In this document: piece after piece, positions 20,490-25,855 of the stretch
How the letters are laid out: each line of letters starts with the position of its first letter
Numbering within the stretch: position 1 is the first letter of the stretch
Source of the DNA: a virus
Reading direction: 5' to 3' (one strand)
IMG/VR virus record: IMGVR_UViG_3300047455_000105
Span: 1 to 25,973 of that record
DNA: 25,973 bases
Notes under the pieces: model-generated
Databases searched by the model: none
Told to the model about the DNA's origin: nothing
What the model saw: the letters and a program-made list of their open reading frames with translations, nothing else
Position numbers and translations under genes: made by a program

Positions 20490-20752
20490 GCGCCTGTCCT
20501 CCATACCTCGTACACAGGGAACTCTGGCTCCTCTGGCTCGCCGTTGATGATGGCGTCAACCAGTGCGCGCAGATCGTCCTCGCCCATGGATGGGCTGTAA
20601 CCAAACTCGACAACAAAATCCTGCAACTCTCCAATGCTCATGTAAGGCACCTCGCTGTTCAAAATATCGCAAAACTCAGGCATGACTAGGCCGCGTTTAT
20701 CGCGGCGCTGATAGTGATAATTTAGCTTGTCCCTGTAGGCTCTAGTGGTCAT
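20486..20752 (-). CDS. Hypothetical protein (88 aa)
   Basis: The ATG at 20752 is preferred over an opening at 20806 because it leaves an 11-nt instead of a 65-nt overlap with the CsrA-like gene; the Shine-Dalgarno sequence is weak (GGGTG). The protein begins MTTRAYRDKLNYHYQRRDKR (basic helix) and continues with an acidic helical part (SIGELQDFVVEFGYSPSMGE, LRALVDAIINGEPEEPEF). No family recognised. Confidence 0.55.
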   Translation of the reverse strand: MTTRAYRDKLNYHYQRRDKRGLVMPEFCDILNSEVPYMSIGELQDFVVEFGYSPSMGEDDLRALVDAIINGEPEEPEFPVYEVWRTGA

Positions 20753-20969
20753 CACGCACCCGATTGATTGGGATGCTACGCGGAGCCTCGAAAGATAACT
20801 CCACACGGTACTTGCCCAACTCCTTAACAGTCACAAACACGTCACTGGCTATCTGTACGGTCTCGCCCTCAGACAGCATTAGTTTAAGATTGCCCACAGG
20901 CGTGGGCTTGTCTTGCTTCTTCATGGTTAGATACTCAGGGTTGCGGTGCTCAAAGGTAGTGTACCTCAT
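20742..20969 (-). CDS. CsrA-like RNA-binding regulator
   Basis: 75 aa from ATG at 20969 (GGAGG 7 nt upstream, ATGA overlap with the previous gene). Residues 30-73 follow the CsrA fold closely: LMLSEGETVQIASDVFVTVK then YRVELSFEAPRSIPINRVRD, compared with 'L-T-R-x-x-G-E-x-x-x-I-G-x-x-V-x-V-T-V...V-R-I-G-x-x-A-P-x-x-x-x-V-x-R' of the family. Arg70 matches the RNA-binding Arg44 of E. coli CsrA, but the N-terminal RNA-contacting Arg pair is replaced (Leu32-Ser33). A 27-residue N-terminal extension precedes the domain. CsrA dimers bind GGA motifs overlapping ribosome binding sites and alter translation. Here it could control phage or host messages. Confidence 0.72.
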   Translation of the reverse strand: MRYTTFEHRNPEYLTMKKQDKPTPVGNLKLMLSEGETVQIASDVFVTVKELGKYRVELSFEAPRSIPINRVRDDH

Positions 20970-21190
20970 GCGATAACCTCCTCGGGGGCTCTCCACTTGC
21001 GTAAAACGCGGTTGTAGGTCTCCTCCACATGGCGGCGCACACGGAACGTGACTTCTGGCCACTTGTCGTGCAGAGCCTCTGCCGCATCCTCAGCGGCGTC
21101 ATACTCAGCGTGCTCGCCCAGTGACAGGTACTGTTGCTTCTCGCTGTCCCACAGGTCAACGTGATAGGTGGTCTTATAGCTGTCGTACAT
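20966..21190 (-). CDS. Small hypothetical protein (74 aa)
   Basis: The ATG at 21190 follows the signature leader CCTGAGGAGGG by 6 nt. The protein starts with a beta hairpin-like MYDSYKTTYHVDLWDSEKQQ and continues with an acidic helix (EYDAAEDAAEALHDKWPEVT) and a basic end (RVRRHVEETYNRVLRKWRAP). It looks like a compact beta-alpha phage protein. No family assigned. Its stop overlaps the CsrA-like start. Confidence 0.65.
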   Translation of the reverse strand: MYDSYKTTYHVDLWDSEKQQYLSLGEHAEYDAAEDAAEALHDKWPEVTFRVRRHVEETYNRVLRKWRAPEEVIA

Positions 21191-21396
21191 TATTTACCCT
21201 CCTCAGGTGTCAGTGCTTCGATTGCGATCTCCAGCCCACGTATGACGCCGTCGATCCGTTTTATTTTGCCCATGACCACAGCGGCTTGACCGCTGGGGGT
21301 GATGGACTCGTAGTACTCGCGCAGGCTCTCAAGCGCTGTCACAGCGACAGAGCGTTGCCACGTAAGAACCTCCACAGGGTTACTTATGTCTCTCAC
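21190..21396 (-). CDS. Small helical hypothetical protein (68 aa)
   Basis: The GTG at 21396 is 6 nt after CCTGAGGAGGG. The protein is essentially two amphipathic helices (VEVLTWQRSVAVTALESLRE, KIKRIDGVIRGLEIAIEALT) and would pair as a coiled coil. It ends PEEGK, encoded by the leader motif of the next gene. No family is recognised, though two-helix proteins of this size are common in phage early operons. Confidence 0.62.
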   Translation of the reverse strand: MRDISNPVEVLTWQRSVAVTALESLREYYESITPSGQAAVVMGKIKRIDGVIRGLEIAIEALTPEEGK

Positions 21397-21398
21397 TA

Positions 21399-21632
21399 TT
21401 ACCCCTCCTCAGGCTGGTTGCCGTCATCGTCAGAGCCCGACACTTGGACCACAATGGTCTTGGTCAGCTTGATGATGCGGTGGTTAAAGTCAGGGTCGTT
21501 AGACATCTCTGCGCCCAGCTTTGACACAGCGTTGCGGTACTGGCCGTACATGATCCCGTCAACGTCCATCCATTCGCCACCTAAGTGGCTCTCGTACTGG
21601 ACCATATAAACTGCTTCGTTGTAGTTACTCAT
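21399..21632 (-). CDS. Small hypothetical protein (77 aa)
   Basis: The ATG at 21632 follows CCTGAGGAGGG by 6 nt. The protein opens MSNYNEAVYMVQYESHLGGE, has WMDVDGIMYGQYRNAVSKLG, an RIIKLTKTIVVQVSGS strand and an acidic tail ending PEEG. The layout is typical of small phage proteins with a single alpha/beta domain. No family assigned. The tail codons double as the ribosome binding region of the next gene. Confidence 0.65.
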   Translation of the reverse strand: MSNYNEAVYMVQYESHLGGEWMDVDGIMYGQYRNAVSKLGAEMSNDPDFNHRIIKLTKTIVVQVSGSDDDGNQPEEG

Positions 21633-21649
21633 TGCTTACCCTCCTCAGG

Positions 21650-22006
21650 TTATTGCCCGTAGACGCCAAGCCACTTCAGGAAGTCCGCCAGAGCGTCTCC
21701 CGTGATGCACTTGTAGTCGTTGTCGCGGTGGCTCCAGATGCGGATCAGGCGTTTACTGCCAAGGCCCGTGTATTCCCACACAGCGCCTGTGCGGTCACTG
21801 TCCATGTACGCCTGCGCCATATCGAGCGCGTCCTCCTTGGTGTGGAACCACTCCTCGTGGTCGCCGTTGATCTGATAGCCAAGGGCAGTGTGACAGGACA
21901 CAATCCAGCCCCTGTCCTCGTGTTGCCACACGTGTGTCTGTGGCCAGTAGTCGAGATACTCAGGCGCAATGGGCCTGCTCATGCTCCAGTTAAGTGCGAT
22001 AGTCAT
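21650..22006 (-). CDS. Hypothetical protein (118 aa)
   Basis: The ATG at 22006 follows CCTGTGGAGGG by 3 nt, and the leader itself starts right after the upstream TAA. The protein is rich in Trp, His, Tyr and Asp (YWPQTHVWQHEDRGWIVSCH, TKEDALDMAQAYMDSDRTGA, RIWSHRDNDYKCITGDALAD). Without a recognised motif it can only be called a soluble, aromatic-rich small protein. Confidence 0.65.
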   Translation of the reverse strand: MTIALNWSMSRPIAPEYLDYWPQTHVWQHEDRGWIVSCHTALGYQINGDHEEWFHTKEDALDMAQAYMDSDRTGAVWEYTGLGSKRLIRIWSHRDNDYKCITGDALADFLKWLGVYGQ

Positions 22007-22020
22007 AATCCCTCCACAGG

Positions 22021-22206
22021 TTATCGGGGCGACACTCTGCCGCCCTGAACGATCTTGATGGTCATGCCGCTTCGCTTCTTAGCCTCAGCGATTTTGTGCG
22101 GCACACGATTGGCCCAGCCCGTTTTTTTCTTGGGCTTCTCTTTTATGCCGCTCTCCTCCTGTCGCGCTTTCATCTGCGCGATGGCGTGCTTTGTCCAGCT
22201 ATCCAT
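22021..22206 (-). CDS. Small basic protein (61 aa)
   Basis: The ATG at 22206 follows CCTGAGGAGGG by 3 nt; that motif contains the stop codon of the upstream gene. The protein is strongly basic (ARQEESGIKEKPKKKTGWAN, HKIAEAKKRSGMTIKIVQGG) and could bind nucleic acid. No known family. Confidence 0.6.
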   Translation of the reverse strand: MDSWTKHAIAQMKARQEESGIKEKPKKKTGWANRVPHKIAEAKKRSGMTIKIVQGGRVSPR

Positions 22207-22215
22207 AGTCCCTCC

Positions 22216-22740
22216 TCAGGCGTTAGCGATGTCTTTCAGTTGTGCTTGTGTCCACTCACAGGAGCCATCCTTGTCCCACAGCGTGTCTACGTCATACACA
22301 CACAGGTTGTCCGACAGGTGGCGCGGCAGGCGGTCAGTCTCGATCCACACGTCCCGCTTGACGTAGAAGCCCGTCATGTGGCCAAGGCCAGCGGGCGAGA
22401 TCAGCCCAGTGCCTTCACCCTCAGCGGGAACGCTGGTGATCAGGTAGCGGGTCGCGCCCAGTCGCACGATGTCGCTCTCTAGCGAATCGCGCAGACCTTC
22501 GCGCTCGCCGTAGCACACAGTCAGGCGGCGTGCAGGGTGCTGGCCCAATTCCATCCAGCGCTCTACCTTGGCTTCATCCTCGTGCCAGTCATCATCAGCA
22601 GTCAGGGCGCGCAGTTCATCCCACACAGCCTCGCTGTCGGCCGTGGTGTAGCCGTCAGCCTCAATGGCGTTAATCTCGCGTTGCACAGAGTCAAACTGGC
22701 GAGACAGATAAGCGTTTACGTTGTCGGTGGTGATAGTCAT
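22216..22740 (-). CDS. Hypothetical protein (174 aa)
   Basis: The ATG at 22740 follows CCTGTGGAGGG by 6 nt. The N-terminal half is helical and acidic (AYLSRQFDSVQREINAIEAD, ADDDWHEDEAKVERWMELGQ), and the C-terminal half is more beta-like (LTVCYGEREGLRDSLESDIV, GFYVKRDVWIETDRLPRHLS). No catalytic motif recognised. It ends with a TGA that lies inside the leader of the next gene. Confidence 0.65.
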   Translation of the reverse strand: MTITTDNVNAYLSRQFDSVQREINAIEADGYTTADSEAVWDELRALTADDDWHEDEAKVERWMELGQHPARRLTVCYGEREGLRDSLESDIVRLGATRYLITSVPAEGEGTGLISPAGLGHMTGFYVKRDVWIETDRLPRHLSDNLCVYDVDTLWDKDGSCEWTQAQLKDIANA

Positions 22741-22763
22741 AAAGTTCCCTCCACAGGAATGGT

Positions 22764-22777
22764 GGGGCGTTAGCCCC
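22764..22777 (-). other. GC hairpin with a stop codon in its loop
   Basis: GGGGC-GTTA-GCCCC is a perfect 5-bp GC stem. The loop contains the TAA stop of the gene ending at 22770. No T-tract follows on either strand, so it is not a classical terminator. It could limit readthrough, protect mRNA 3' ends, or separate translation of neighbouring genes. Confidence 0.35.
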
Positions 22778-22976
22778 GCTTTGATGTCATAGGTCTCATG
22801 TAGCGCTCTTCAGTGAGCGGCACACGCTTGCGCTCGCCAGTGGCGTAGATAATGTGCATCCACTTGCGCCCGCGCTTGATGATGCAGGCGACTCGACAGC
22901 CGCCCACATTGGTCTTGTACAGGACTGGCTCCCAGCCCCTGTTTACCGCCTTGCGATAGGTTAGTGCGCCTCTCAT
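22770..22976 (-). CDS. Small basic hypothetical protein (68 aa)
   Basis: The ATG at 22976 is 4 nt from GGAGG and overlaps the previous stop (ATGA); an opening at 23003 was rejected. The protein reads MRGALTYRKAVNRGWEPVLY, then CRVACIIKRGRKWMHIIYAT and GERKRVPLTEERYMRP. It is a basic, beta-rich domain that could bind nucleic acid. No family assigned. Confidence 0.6.
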   Translation of the reverse strand: MRGALTYRKAVNRGWEPVLYKTNVGGCRVACIIKRGRKWMHIIYATGERKRVPLTEERYMRPMTSKRG

Positions 22977-23437
22977 GCCGCCTCCCGTGGGACAAATTCC
23001 CACACAGTGTGTGTGCGCTTGCGCCTGCCCTCAGCCCAGTCAGAGGTTTGGCCGTTAGACCAGCCCATCGTGTGGCCGCGCTGGTTGATCACTAGCCGCT
23101 GGTGCGGCTGGATCTTGCGCTGTGCCGTGACGATGGTCGCGCCGTAGCGCTTGCGCGCGTCTGCACGGCTGACCGTGTGCATGTACAGGCCGCGTTGCTT
23201 GGCCATGTCCAGACAGGCGCGCTTCCAGCGTGACCACGAGGGGCCACGGCCGTGCGGGCGTCCGTGTTTGGCCATGTGCACATAGGCCGTGATGCGATGC
23301 AGGCCGAACGTGTCGCCAAGGGCGCGCACAGTGCAGTTGTTGTTGTCGCGATAGGCGGGATGGCTGGCCACCATGGCCGCGCCGTGTACCGCATGAATGT
23401 GCCACAGCAAAACGTGGCAGTCGTGTTGCCTTCTCAT
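22973..23437 (-). CDS. Hypothetical protein with cysteine-peptidase-like residue pattern (154 aa)
   Basis: The ATG at 23437 follows CCTGTGGAGGG by 3 nt. Residues 31-40 (DNNNCTVRAL) put Cys35 at the head of a helix in the manner of papain-like phage proteins ('D/N-C-x-V-R-A-L/I'). Later GHTMGWSNGQTSDWA gives His122, and Asp133 after a short hairpin, the usual His-...-G-...-Asp spacing of that fold. The middle is basic (KHGRPHGRGPSWSRWKRACL). A small papain-fold or C39-like domain is therefore plausible; enzyme activity is not demonstrated. Phage members of this group are poorly characterised. Confidence 0.55.
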   Translation of the reverse strand: MRRQHDCHVLLWHIHAVHGAAMVASHPAYRDNNNCTVRALGDTFGLHRITAYVHMAKHGRPHGRGPSWSRWKRACLDMAKQRGLYMHTVSRADARKRYGATIVTAQRKIQPHQRLVINQRGHTMGWSNGQTSDWAEGRRKRTHTVWEFVPREAA

Positions 23438-23460
23438 AAGCCCTCCACAGGTGAGAAAGT

Positions 23461-23574
23461 TTAGAAGGTGCGGTGCTTGTTACCCCGCACACGTTTGGTT
23501 GCTTTCTTGCGATCCTTGAACACGTGCGCCTTGTTGAACTGGCGCGCATGTTTGGCCACTAGATTGTTTTTCAT
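23461..23574 (-). CDS. Short basic conserved-type phage protein (37 aa)
   Basis: The frame MKNNLVAKHARQFNKAHVFK continues DRKKATKRVRGNKHRTF and stops. It has ATG at 23574, GGAGG 4 nt upstream, and an ATGA overlap with the previous gene. The pattern 'M-K-N-x-V-A-K-x-x-x-x-F-N-K-A-x-x-x-x-D-R-K-K' is one I recognise from many small phage proteins of unknown function. It is very basic (11 Lys/Arg in the last 22 residues) and may bind nucleic acid. Confidence 0.75.
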   Translation of the reverse strand: MKNNLVAKHARQFNKAHVFKDRKKATKRVRGNKHRTF

Positions 23575-23975
23575 GCCGCCTCCTGTGCGCGTTGCTCTAG
23601 TTCCTCGATGCGGTCAGTAACGGCCGCGTGGATGTGACCCTGCCAGATGAAATAGGCAAGTTGGGTCATATAGGTATCGAGGTTCTCGAACACAAAGCCA
23701 CACTCGGCCACACGTTGCTCGGCTTCGTCTACCTCTTCGGAAAACCACTGTTGCATGAACTGCACAACTTTGTAGTTGTCGCTGGTATAGATAGCCTCGC
23801 GATCAGCCGCCTCATAAATGGCATCAACACAGTCATCCTTCAACTGATCCCAGTCGCCGTTAAACTCGCCATCTGATTGCATGGTCTCGCCGACAATCTC
23901 GTGAGCGTGGTTAGTGACAGCGTTCTGAAACTCGACACGGTAAGCAATAAACTCTTTTTGATCTAACTTAAACAT
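23571..23975 (-). CDS. First gene of the leftward operon; hypothetical acidic protein (134 aa)
   Basis: The ATG at 23975 follows CCTGTGGAGGG by 7 nt; a GTG at 23990 lies inside that motif and is unlikely. The protein is helical and acidic: MFKLDQKEFIAYRVEFQNAV, DWDQLKDDCVDAIYEAADRE, QWFSEEVDEAEQRVAECGFV and TDRIEELEQRAQEA. There is no known domain. As the most promoter-proximal leftward gene it should be expressed earliest, suggesting a host-interaction or regulatory role. Confidence 0.65.
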   Translation of the reverse strand: MFKLDQKEFIAYRVEFQNAVTNHAHEIVGETMQSDGEFNGDWDQLKDDCVDAIYEAADREAIYTSDNYKVVQFMQQWFSEEVDEAEQRVAECGFVFENLDTYMTQLAYFIWQGHIHAAVTDRIEELEQRAQEAA

Positions 23976-24014
23976 ATTGAAACCCTCCACAGGTCATAGG
24001 TTGTATGTACAGCG

Positions 24015-24038
24015 TAAAACGGCCACAGAGCCGTTTTA
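24015..24038. terminator. 9-bp bidirectional hairpin before the first leftward gene
   Basis: TAAAACGGC-CACAGA-GCCGTTTTA is a perfect 9-bp stem with a 6-nt loop and A/T ends, terminator-like on both strands, though the T run is only four long. It lies 40 nt upstream of the first leftward start codon, so it would sit within the leader of that transcript. Confidence 0.45.
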
Positions 24039-24264
24039 AGATGCACACACTTTGGCCAGCCTGACGGTGCGAACCTCGCCCGCTCCGCGTGCTGTGCTTA
24101 TGGTGTTTGATGGGGACCGCTGAACCACGACACCCCACACCAGACAGCCGTTAGGAACTGCACTCTCGCTACCGCGTCAGTGCTGGCCGTGTGTGAATCA
24201 AACTGCTCGGCGTTTGCGTTGCTAATGCTTGCGCCGTGCTCCGCGTTGGATAAGCGGACCCCGC

Positions 24265-24281
24265 CAACCGCTGTGCGGTTG
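24265..24281. repeat. Perfect inverted repeat CAACCGC-TGT-GCGGTTG
   Basis: 7-bp stem with a 3-nt loop in the non-coding region. It is compatible with an RNA hairpin or a protein site; no T-tract follows. Confidence 0.5.
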
Positions 24282-24317
24282 CTCGCTAGGCTCTCTCAGG
24301 TCAAACCAGACTGTCGC

Positions 24318-24333
24318 CGCCAGACATCTGGCG
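24318..24333. repeat. Perfect inverted repeat CGCCAGA-CA-TCTGGCG
   Basis: 7-bp palindrome with a 2-nt centre. Such a short centre suits a dimeric DNA-binding protein better than an RNA hairpin, so it is an operator or replication-initiator candidate. Confidence 0.5.
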
Positions 24334-24490
24334 TAGTGCTAAGGCTCAAAGTAAGGGGCGTCACGTCCAAATCAGGGAGCCGTACAGCCTGACAAGGTGA
24401 GGCAATAGCCGTTGCTTGATCAGGGAGCGGCGCGCCACCTACGCGCCTGCAAGCACTAACCCACGCTTGCTAAGTCTGCCCAGCCGCCGT

Positions 24491-24504
24491 GCGGGATGTC
24501 CCGC
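24491..24504. repeat. Perfect inverted repeat GCGGGA-TG-TCCCGC
   Basis: 6-bp palindrome with a 2-nt centre in the non-coding region. Candidate protein-binding site of the same type as 24318-24333. Confidence 0.45.
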
Positions 24505-24518
24505 GCTTTGACTATCAG

Positions 24519-24544
24519 CAAAAAGCCCTGTGTTTGACTGGGCT
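24519..24544 (-). terminator. Leftward terminator-like hairpin
   Basis: On the minus strand AGCCC, an 11-nt loop and GGGCT are followed by TTTTG. The 5-bp stem is short but GC-rich and has a T run. It could terminate or attenuate leftward transcription within the leader region. Confidence 0.35.
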
Positions 24545-24688
24545 ACCGATCGCCCGCCTCTGACCGCTCGGCGGGGGGTTCTCAGGCGGCGCGCTAGGCG
24601 CACCGCATCGGCACTACTATGACGCCTGTGCGAGCGATTTGTTCCCCAACCTGAGCAAAAAAATGCAAAAAAGATTTCAAAACAAGCC

Positions 24689-24713
24689 GAAACCCGCGCA
24701 AACACTGGGTTTC
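24689..24713. repeat. Inverted repeat GAAACCC-N11-GGGTTTC
   Basis: 7-bp perfect arms separated by 11 bp, about one helical turn, next to the A-tract DNA and about 90 bp upstream of the repressor start. The spacing fits a two-site operator for a dimer as well as an RNA hairpin. Confidence 0.45.
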
Positions 24714-24799
24714 TGGGCATAAAAAATATTCGTATCTTTGTGGTGACATGTAACGCATACTTCTCATTCATTGGCGAAACATTGAACTGAGGCACCACC

Positions 24800-25159
24800 A
24801 TGGCATCACGTAAGACACTGAGAGAGATCGTAGCCCGCAATATACGGCTGGTGATGGAAGAGCATGACCTAAACACCAGAGAGGTCCAGAAGCGCTCTGG
24901 CGTCCCTCAGAGGACCGTACATAGCGTTGTAAACAATCAGTCGGCCCCAACCCTTACCACTATCGAAAAGCTCTGTAGCGCGCTCCTGATAAGCCCTGTG
25001 GCGCTCATGGTTGAAGGCGCGCCCATGTCCGTCCTGCAATCACGCCGCACCCGCTGGCTACTGGGCGAGTATGCCCGCATGACCCCACTCGAACGGCAGA
25101 AGGTGGAGGACGCCGTACTAGCCATTGGTGATGGCGTGGTGCCAGAGATTGCCCCCTGA
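24800..25159 (+). CDS. Cro/C1-type HTH transcriptional regulator (candidate lysogeny repressor)
   Basis: 119 aa. An XRE-type helix-turn-helix lies at about 10-62: NIRLVMEEHDLNTREVQKRS, then GVPQRTVHSVVNNQSAPTLT and TIEKLCSALLISPVALM, with recognition helix PQRTVHSVVNN. The C-terminal part (RTRWLLGEYARMTPLERQKV...) is a short helical extension and not an S24 LexA-like peptidase domain, so induction by self-cleavage is unlikely. The start has GAGG 8 nt upstream. It is transcribed away from the early operon, as expected for a phage repressor gene, and is separated from that operon by the 800-bp region. The likely operator is the palindrome at 25322-25341 or sites in that region. Confidence 0.82.
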   Translation: MASRKTLREIVARNIRLVMEEHDLNTREVQKRSGVPQRTVHSVVNNQSAPTLTTIEKLCSALLISPVALMVEGAPMSVLQSRRTRWLLGEYARMTPLERQKVEDAVLAIGDGVVPEIAP

Positions 25160-25316
25160 TTGAACGATTTTTCTTGACTTTGGCAATATATCGCTAGGAG
25201 GCTCTCAATCGCTCTCTAAGCAACGCTAGCTGTACCCTATGCCGTAGGTCTCGTGTGTTCATAAAATTGCTAATCTATATTCTATGCGGGTTTCAGCCTG
25301 ATCAAATGAGAATGAG

Positions 25317-25344
25317 TTGCATTATCACGGATCGGTGATAAACT
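25317..25344 (+). promoter_or_regulatory. Promoter-like sequence containing an operator palindrome
   Basis: TTATCAC-GGATCG-GTGATAA (25322-25341) is a perfect 7-bp inverted repeat with a 6-bp centre, typical of a phage repressor operator. It lies almost exactly between TTGCAT (-35-like, 25317-25322) and TAAACT (-10-like, 25339-25344), 16 bp apart. A bound dimer would block this rightward promoter, which points to the secreted-protein gene at 25496. The -10 match is only moderate. Confidence 0.55.
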
Positions 25345-25347
25345 TAA

Positions 25348-25361
25348 GGGGGGAGCCCCCC
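25348..25361. repeat. G6/C6 hairpin
   Basis: GGGGGG-AG-CCCCCC, a very stable GC hairpin directly after the promoter-like element. No T-tract follows on the plus strand. Confidence 0.5.
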
Positions 25362-25403
25362 TCTAGCCACGAGGTCAACGGCTCACCCCAAAGTCACCCA
25401 GTC

Positions 25404-25426
25404 GTCACCACCGCCAAGGTGGTGAC
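25404..25426. repeat. 9-bp perfect hairpin GTCACCACC-GCCAA-GGTGGTGAC
   Basis: Perfect 9-bp stem and 5-nt loop without T-tract, in the 5' leader of the secreted-protein gene. Candidate RNA structure that could control that message. Confidence 0.55.
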
Positions 25427-25463
25427 AGCCTGACTAGCCTGAAGTCGGTAGAGTCAGACGGTT

Positions 25464-25481
25464 GGCCAATTTTAATTGGCC
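25464..25481. repeat. Palindrome GGCCAATT-TT-AATTGGCC upstream of the secreted-protein gene
   Basis: 8-bp perfect arms with a 2-bp centre, ending 14 nt before the ATG at 25496. It occupies the place where a ribosome binding site would be expected, and none is visible. It could be an operator or a leader hairpin that hides the start region. Confidence 0.55.
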
Positions 25482-25495
25482 CGTAGTCCGTCCGC

Positions 25496-25855
25496 ATGAC
25501 TCGCACTGTTCTCACCATCTCTTTTGCCCTGATCACCTTACTTGCAAGCGCTGACGCGCTCGCTTTGCGTAAGGGCATAAAAACAAAGGTATACGCCACG
25601 CTCTGGGATGAATCACTAGGCGGCATGGCCAACATCAAACTGCCCTCTGACGTGTGGTGTGCTGAACAGGACAACGGACGCGGCTGGGTTTACTTCTCGA
25701 CGGATGGCGCTGACCTCTCGCCCGTGGTGGCTGAGAGCAATATGCGACAAGCCCAGCTAGCCATGACTCGCGGCACTGTGATGACTGTATACATTGATGA
25801 CAGTAGGAAGCAGGGCGATATCTGTCTGGCTTACCGCACGATCCTCCTGCCATGA
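25496..25855 (+). CDS. Small secreted/periplasmic protein
   Basis: 119 aa. The N-terminus MTRTVLTISFALITLLASAD followed by ALALRKG is a Sec signal peptide with a hydrophobic core at 5-17 and possible cleavage after Ala19, Ala21 or Ala23. The mature part is a small beta-rich domain (KTKVYATLWDESLGG, GRGWVYFSTDGADLSPVVAE, GTVMTVYIDDSRKQG) with two Cys (55 and 110) that may form a disulfide. Placed next to the repressor and its own regulated promoter, it could be a lysogenic-conversion or superinfection-exclusion protein, but that is inference. No clear ribosome binding site is present. The stop overlaps a possible next start (ATGA). Confidence 0.7.
   Translation: MTRTVLTISFALITLLASADALALRKGIKTKVYATLWDESLGGMANIKLPSDVWCAEQDNGRGWVYFSTDGADLSPVVAESNMRQAQLAMTRGTVMTVYIDDSRKQGDICLAYRTILLP

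Larger units (their letters stand above)
19162..23993 (-). repeat. Family of extended Shine-Dalgarno leaders CCTG(A/T)GGAGGG
   Basis: Plus-strand positions of the A form: 19356-19366, 20270-20279 (10 of 11 bases), 21197-21207, 21403-21413, 21639-21649, 22210-22220. T form: 22010-22020, 22747-22757, 23441-23451, 23983-23993. A further copy, CCTAAGGAGGG, is at 19162-19172, and the CsrA-like gene has the near variant CCCGAGGAGG. Each precedes a start codon by 3-11 nt. The GGAGG core is the ribosome binding site, but the 5' CCTG is not required for that and is equally conserved. Confidence 0.85.
23994..24799. other. About 800-bp non-coding, hairpin-rich region between early operon and repressor
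   Basis: I find no convincing gene here: open frames on either strand are Arg/Ser/Pro-rich, have no ribosome binding site and match nothing. Instead there are perfect hairpins at 24015-24038, 24265-24281, 24318-24333, 24491-24504, 24524-24544 and 24689-24713, a 10-bp direct repeat ATCAGGGAGC (24371-24380 and 24419-24428), and phased A-tracts at 24657-24728 suggesting intrinsic bending. The leftward operon promoter should lie in or beyond this region, which would make much of it a transcribed leader. A replication origin is the alternative. Confidence 0.55.

Noticed and set aside
19162-23993. Repeated CCTCCTCAGG/CCTCCACAGG as a possible CRISPR or mobile repeat
   Set aside because: The copies are only 10-11 bp, irregularly spaced and always just before a start codon, so they are translation leaders.
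24245-24255. TTATCCAAC (minus strand) as a DnaA box
   Set aside because: It matches the consensus at only 7 of 9 positions and is single, which is not enough to call an origin.
24180-24392. Plus-strand frame of 70 codons in the non-coding region
   Set aside because: It begins with a non-ATG codon without Shine-Dalgarno sequence, is Arg/Ser/Ala-rich and crosses two perfect hairpins.
24439-24876. Minus-strand frame of 145 codons opposite the repressor start
   Set aside because: It is Arg/Ser-rich with no motif and no ribosome binding site, and it overlaps the start of the HTH gene. Treated as part of the non-coding region.
25432-25460. Stretch AGTCGGTAGAG resembling a tRNA D arm near the secreted-protein gene
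   Set aside because: No T arm, anticodon arm or acceptor stem can be built around it, so the likeness is chance.
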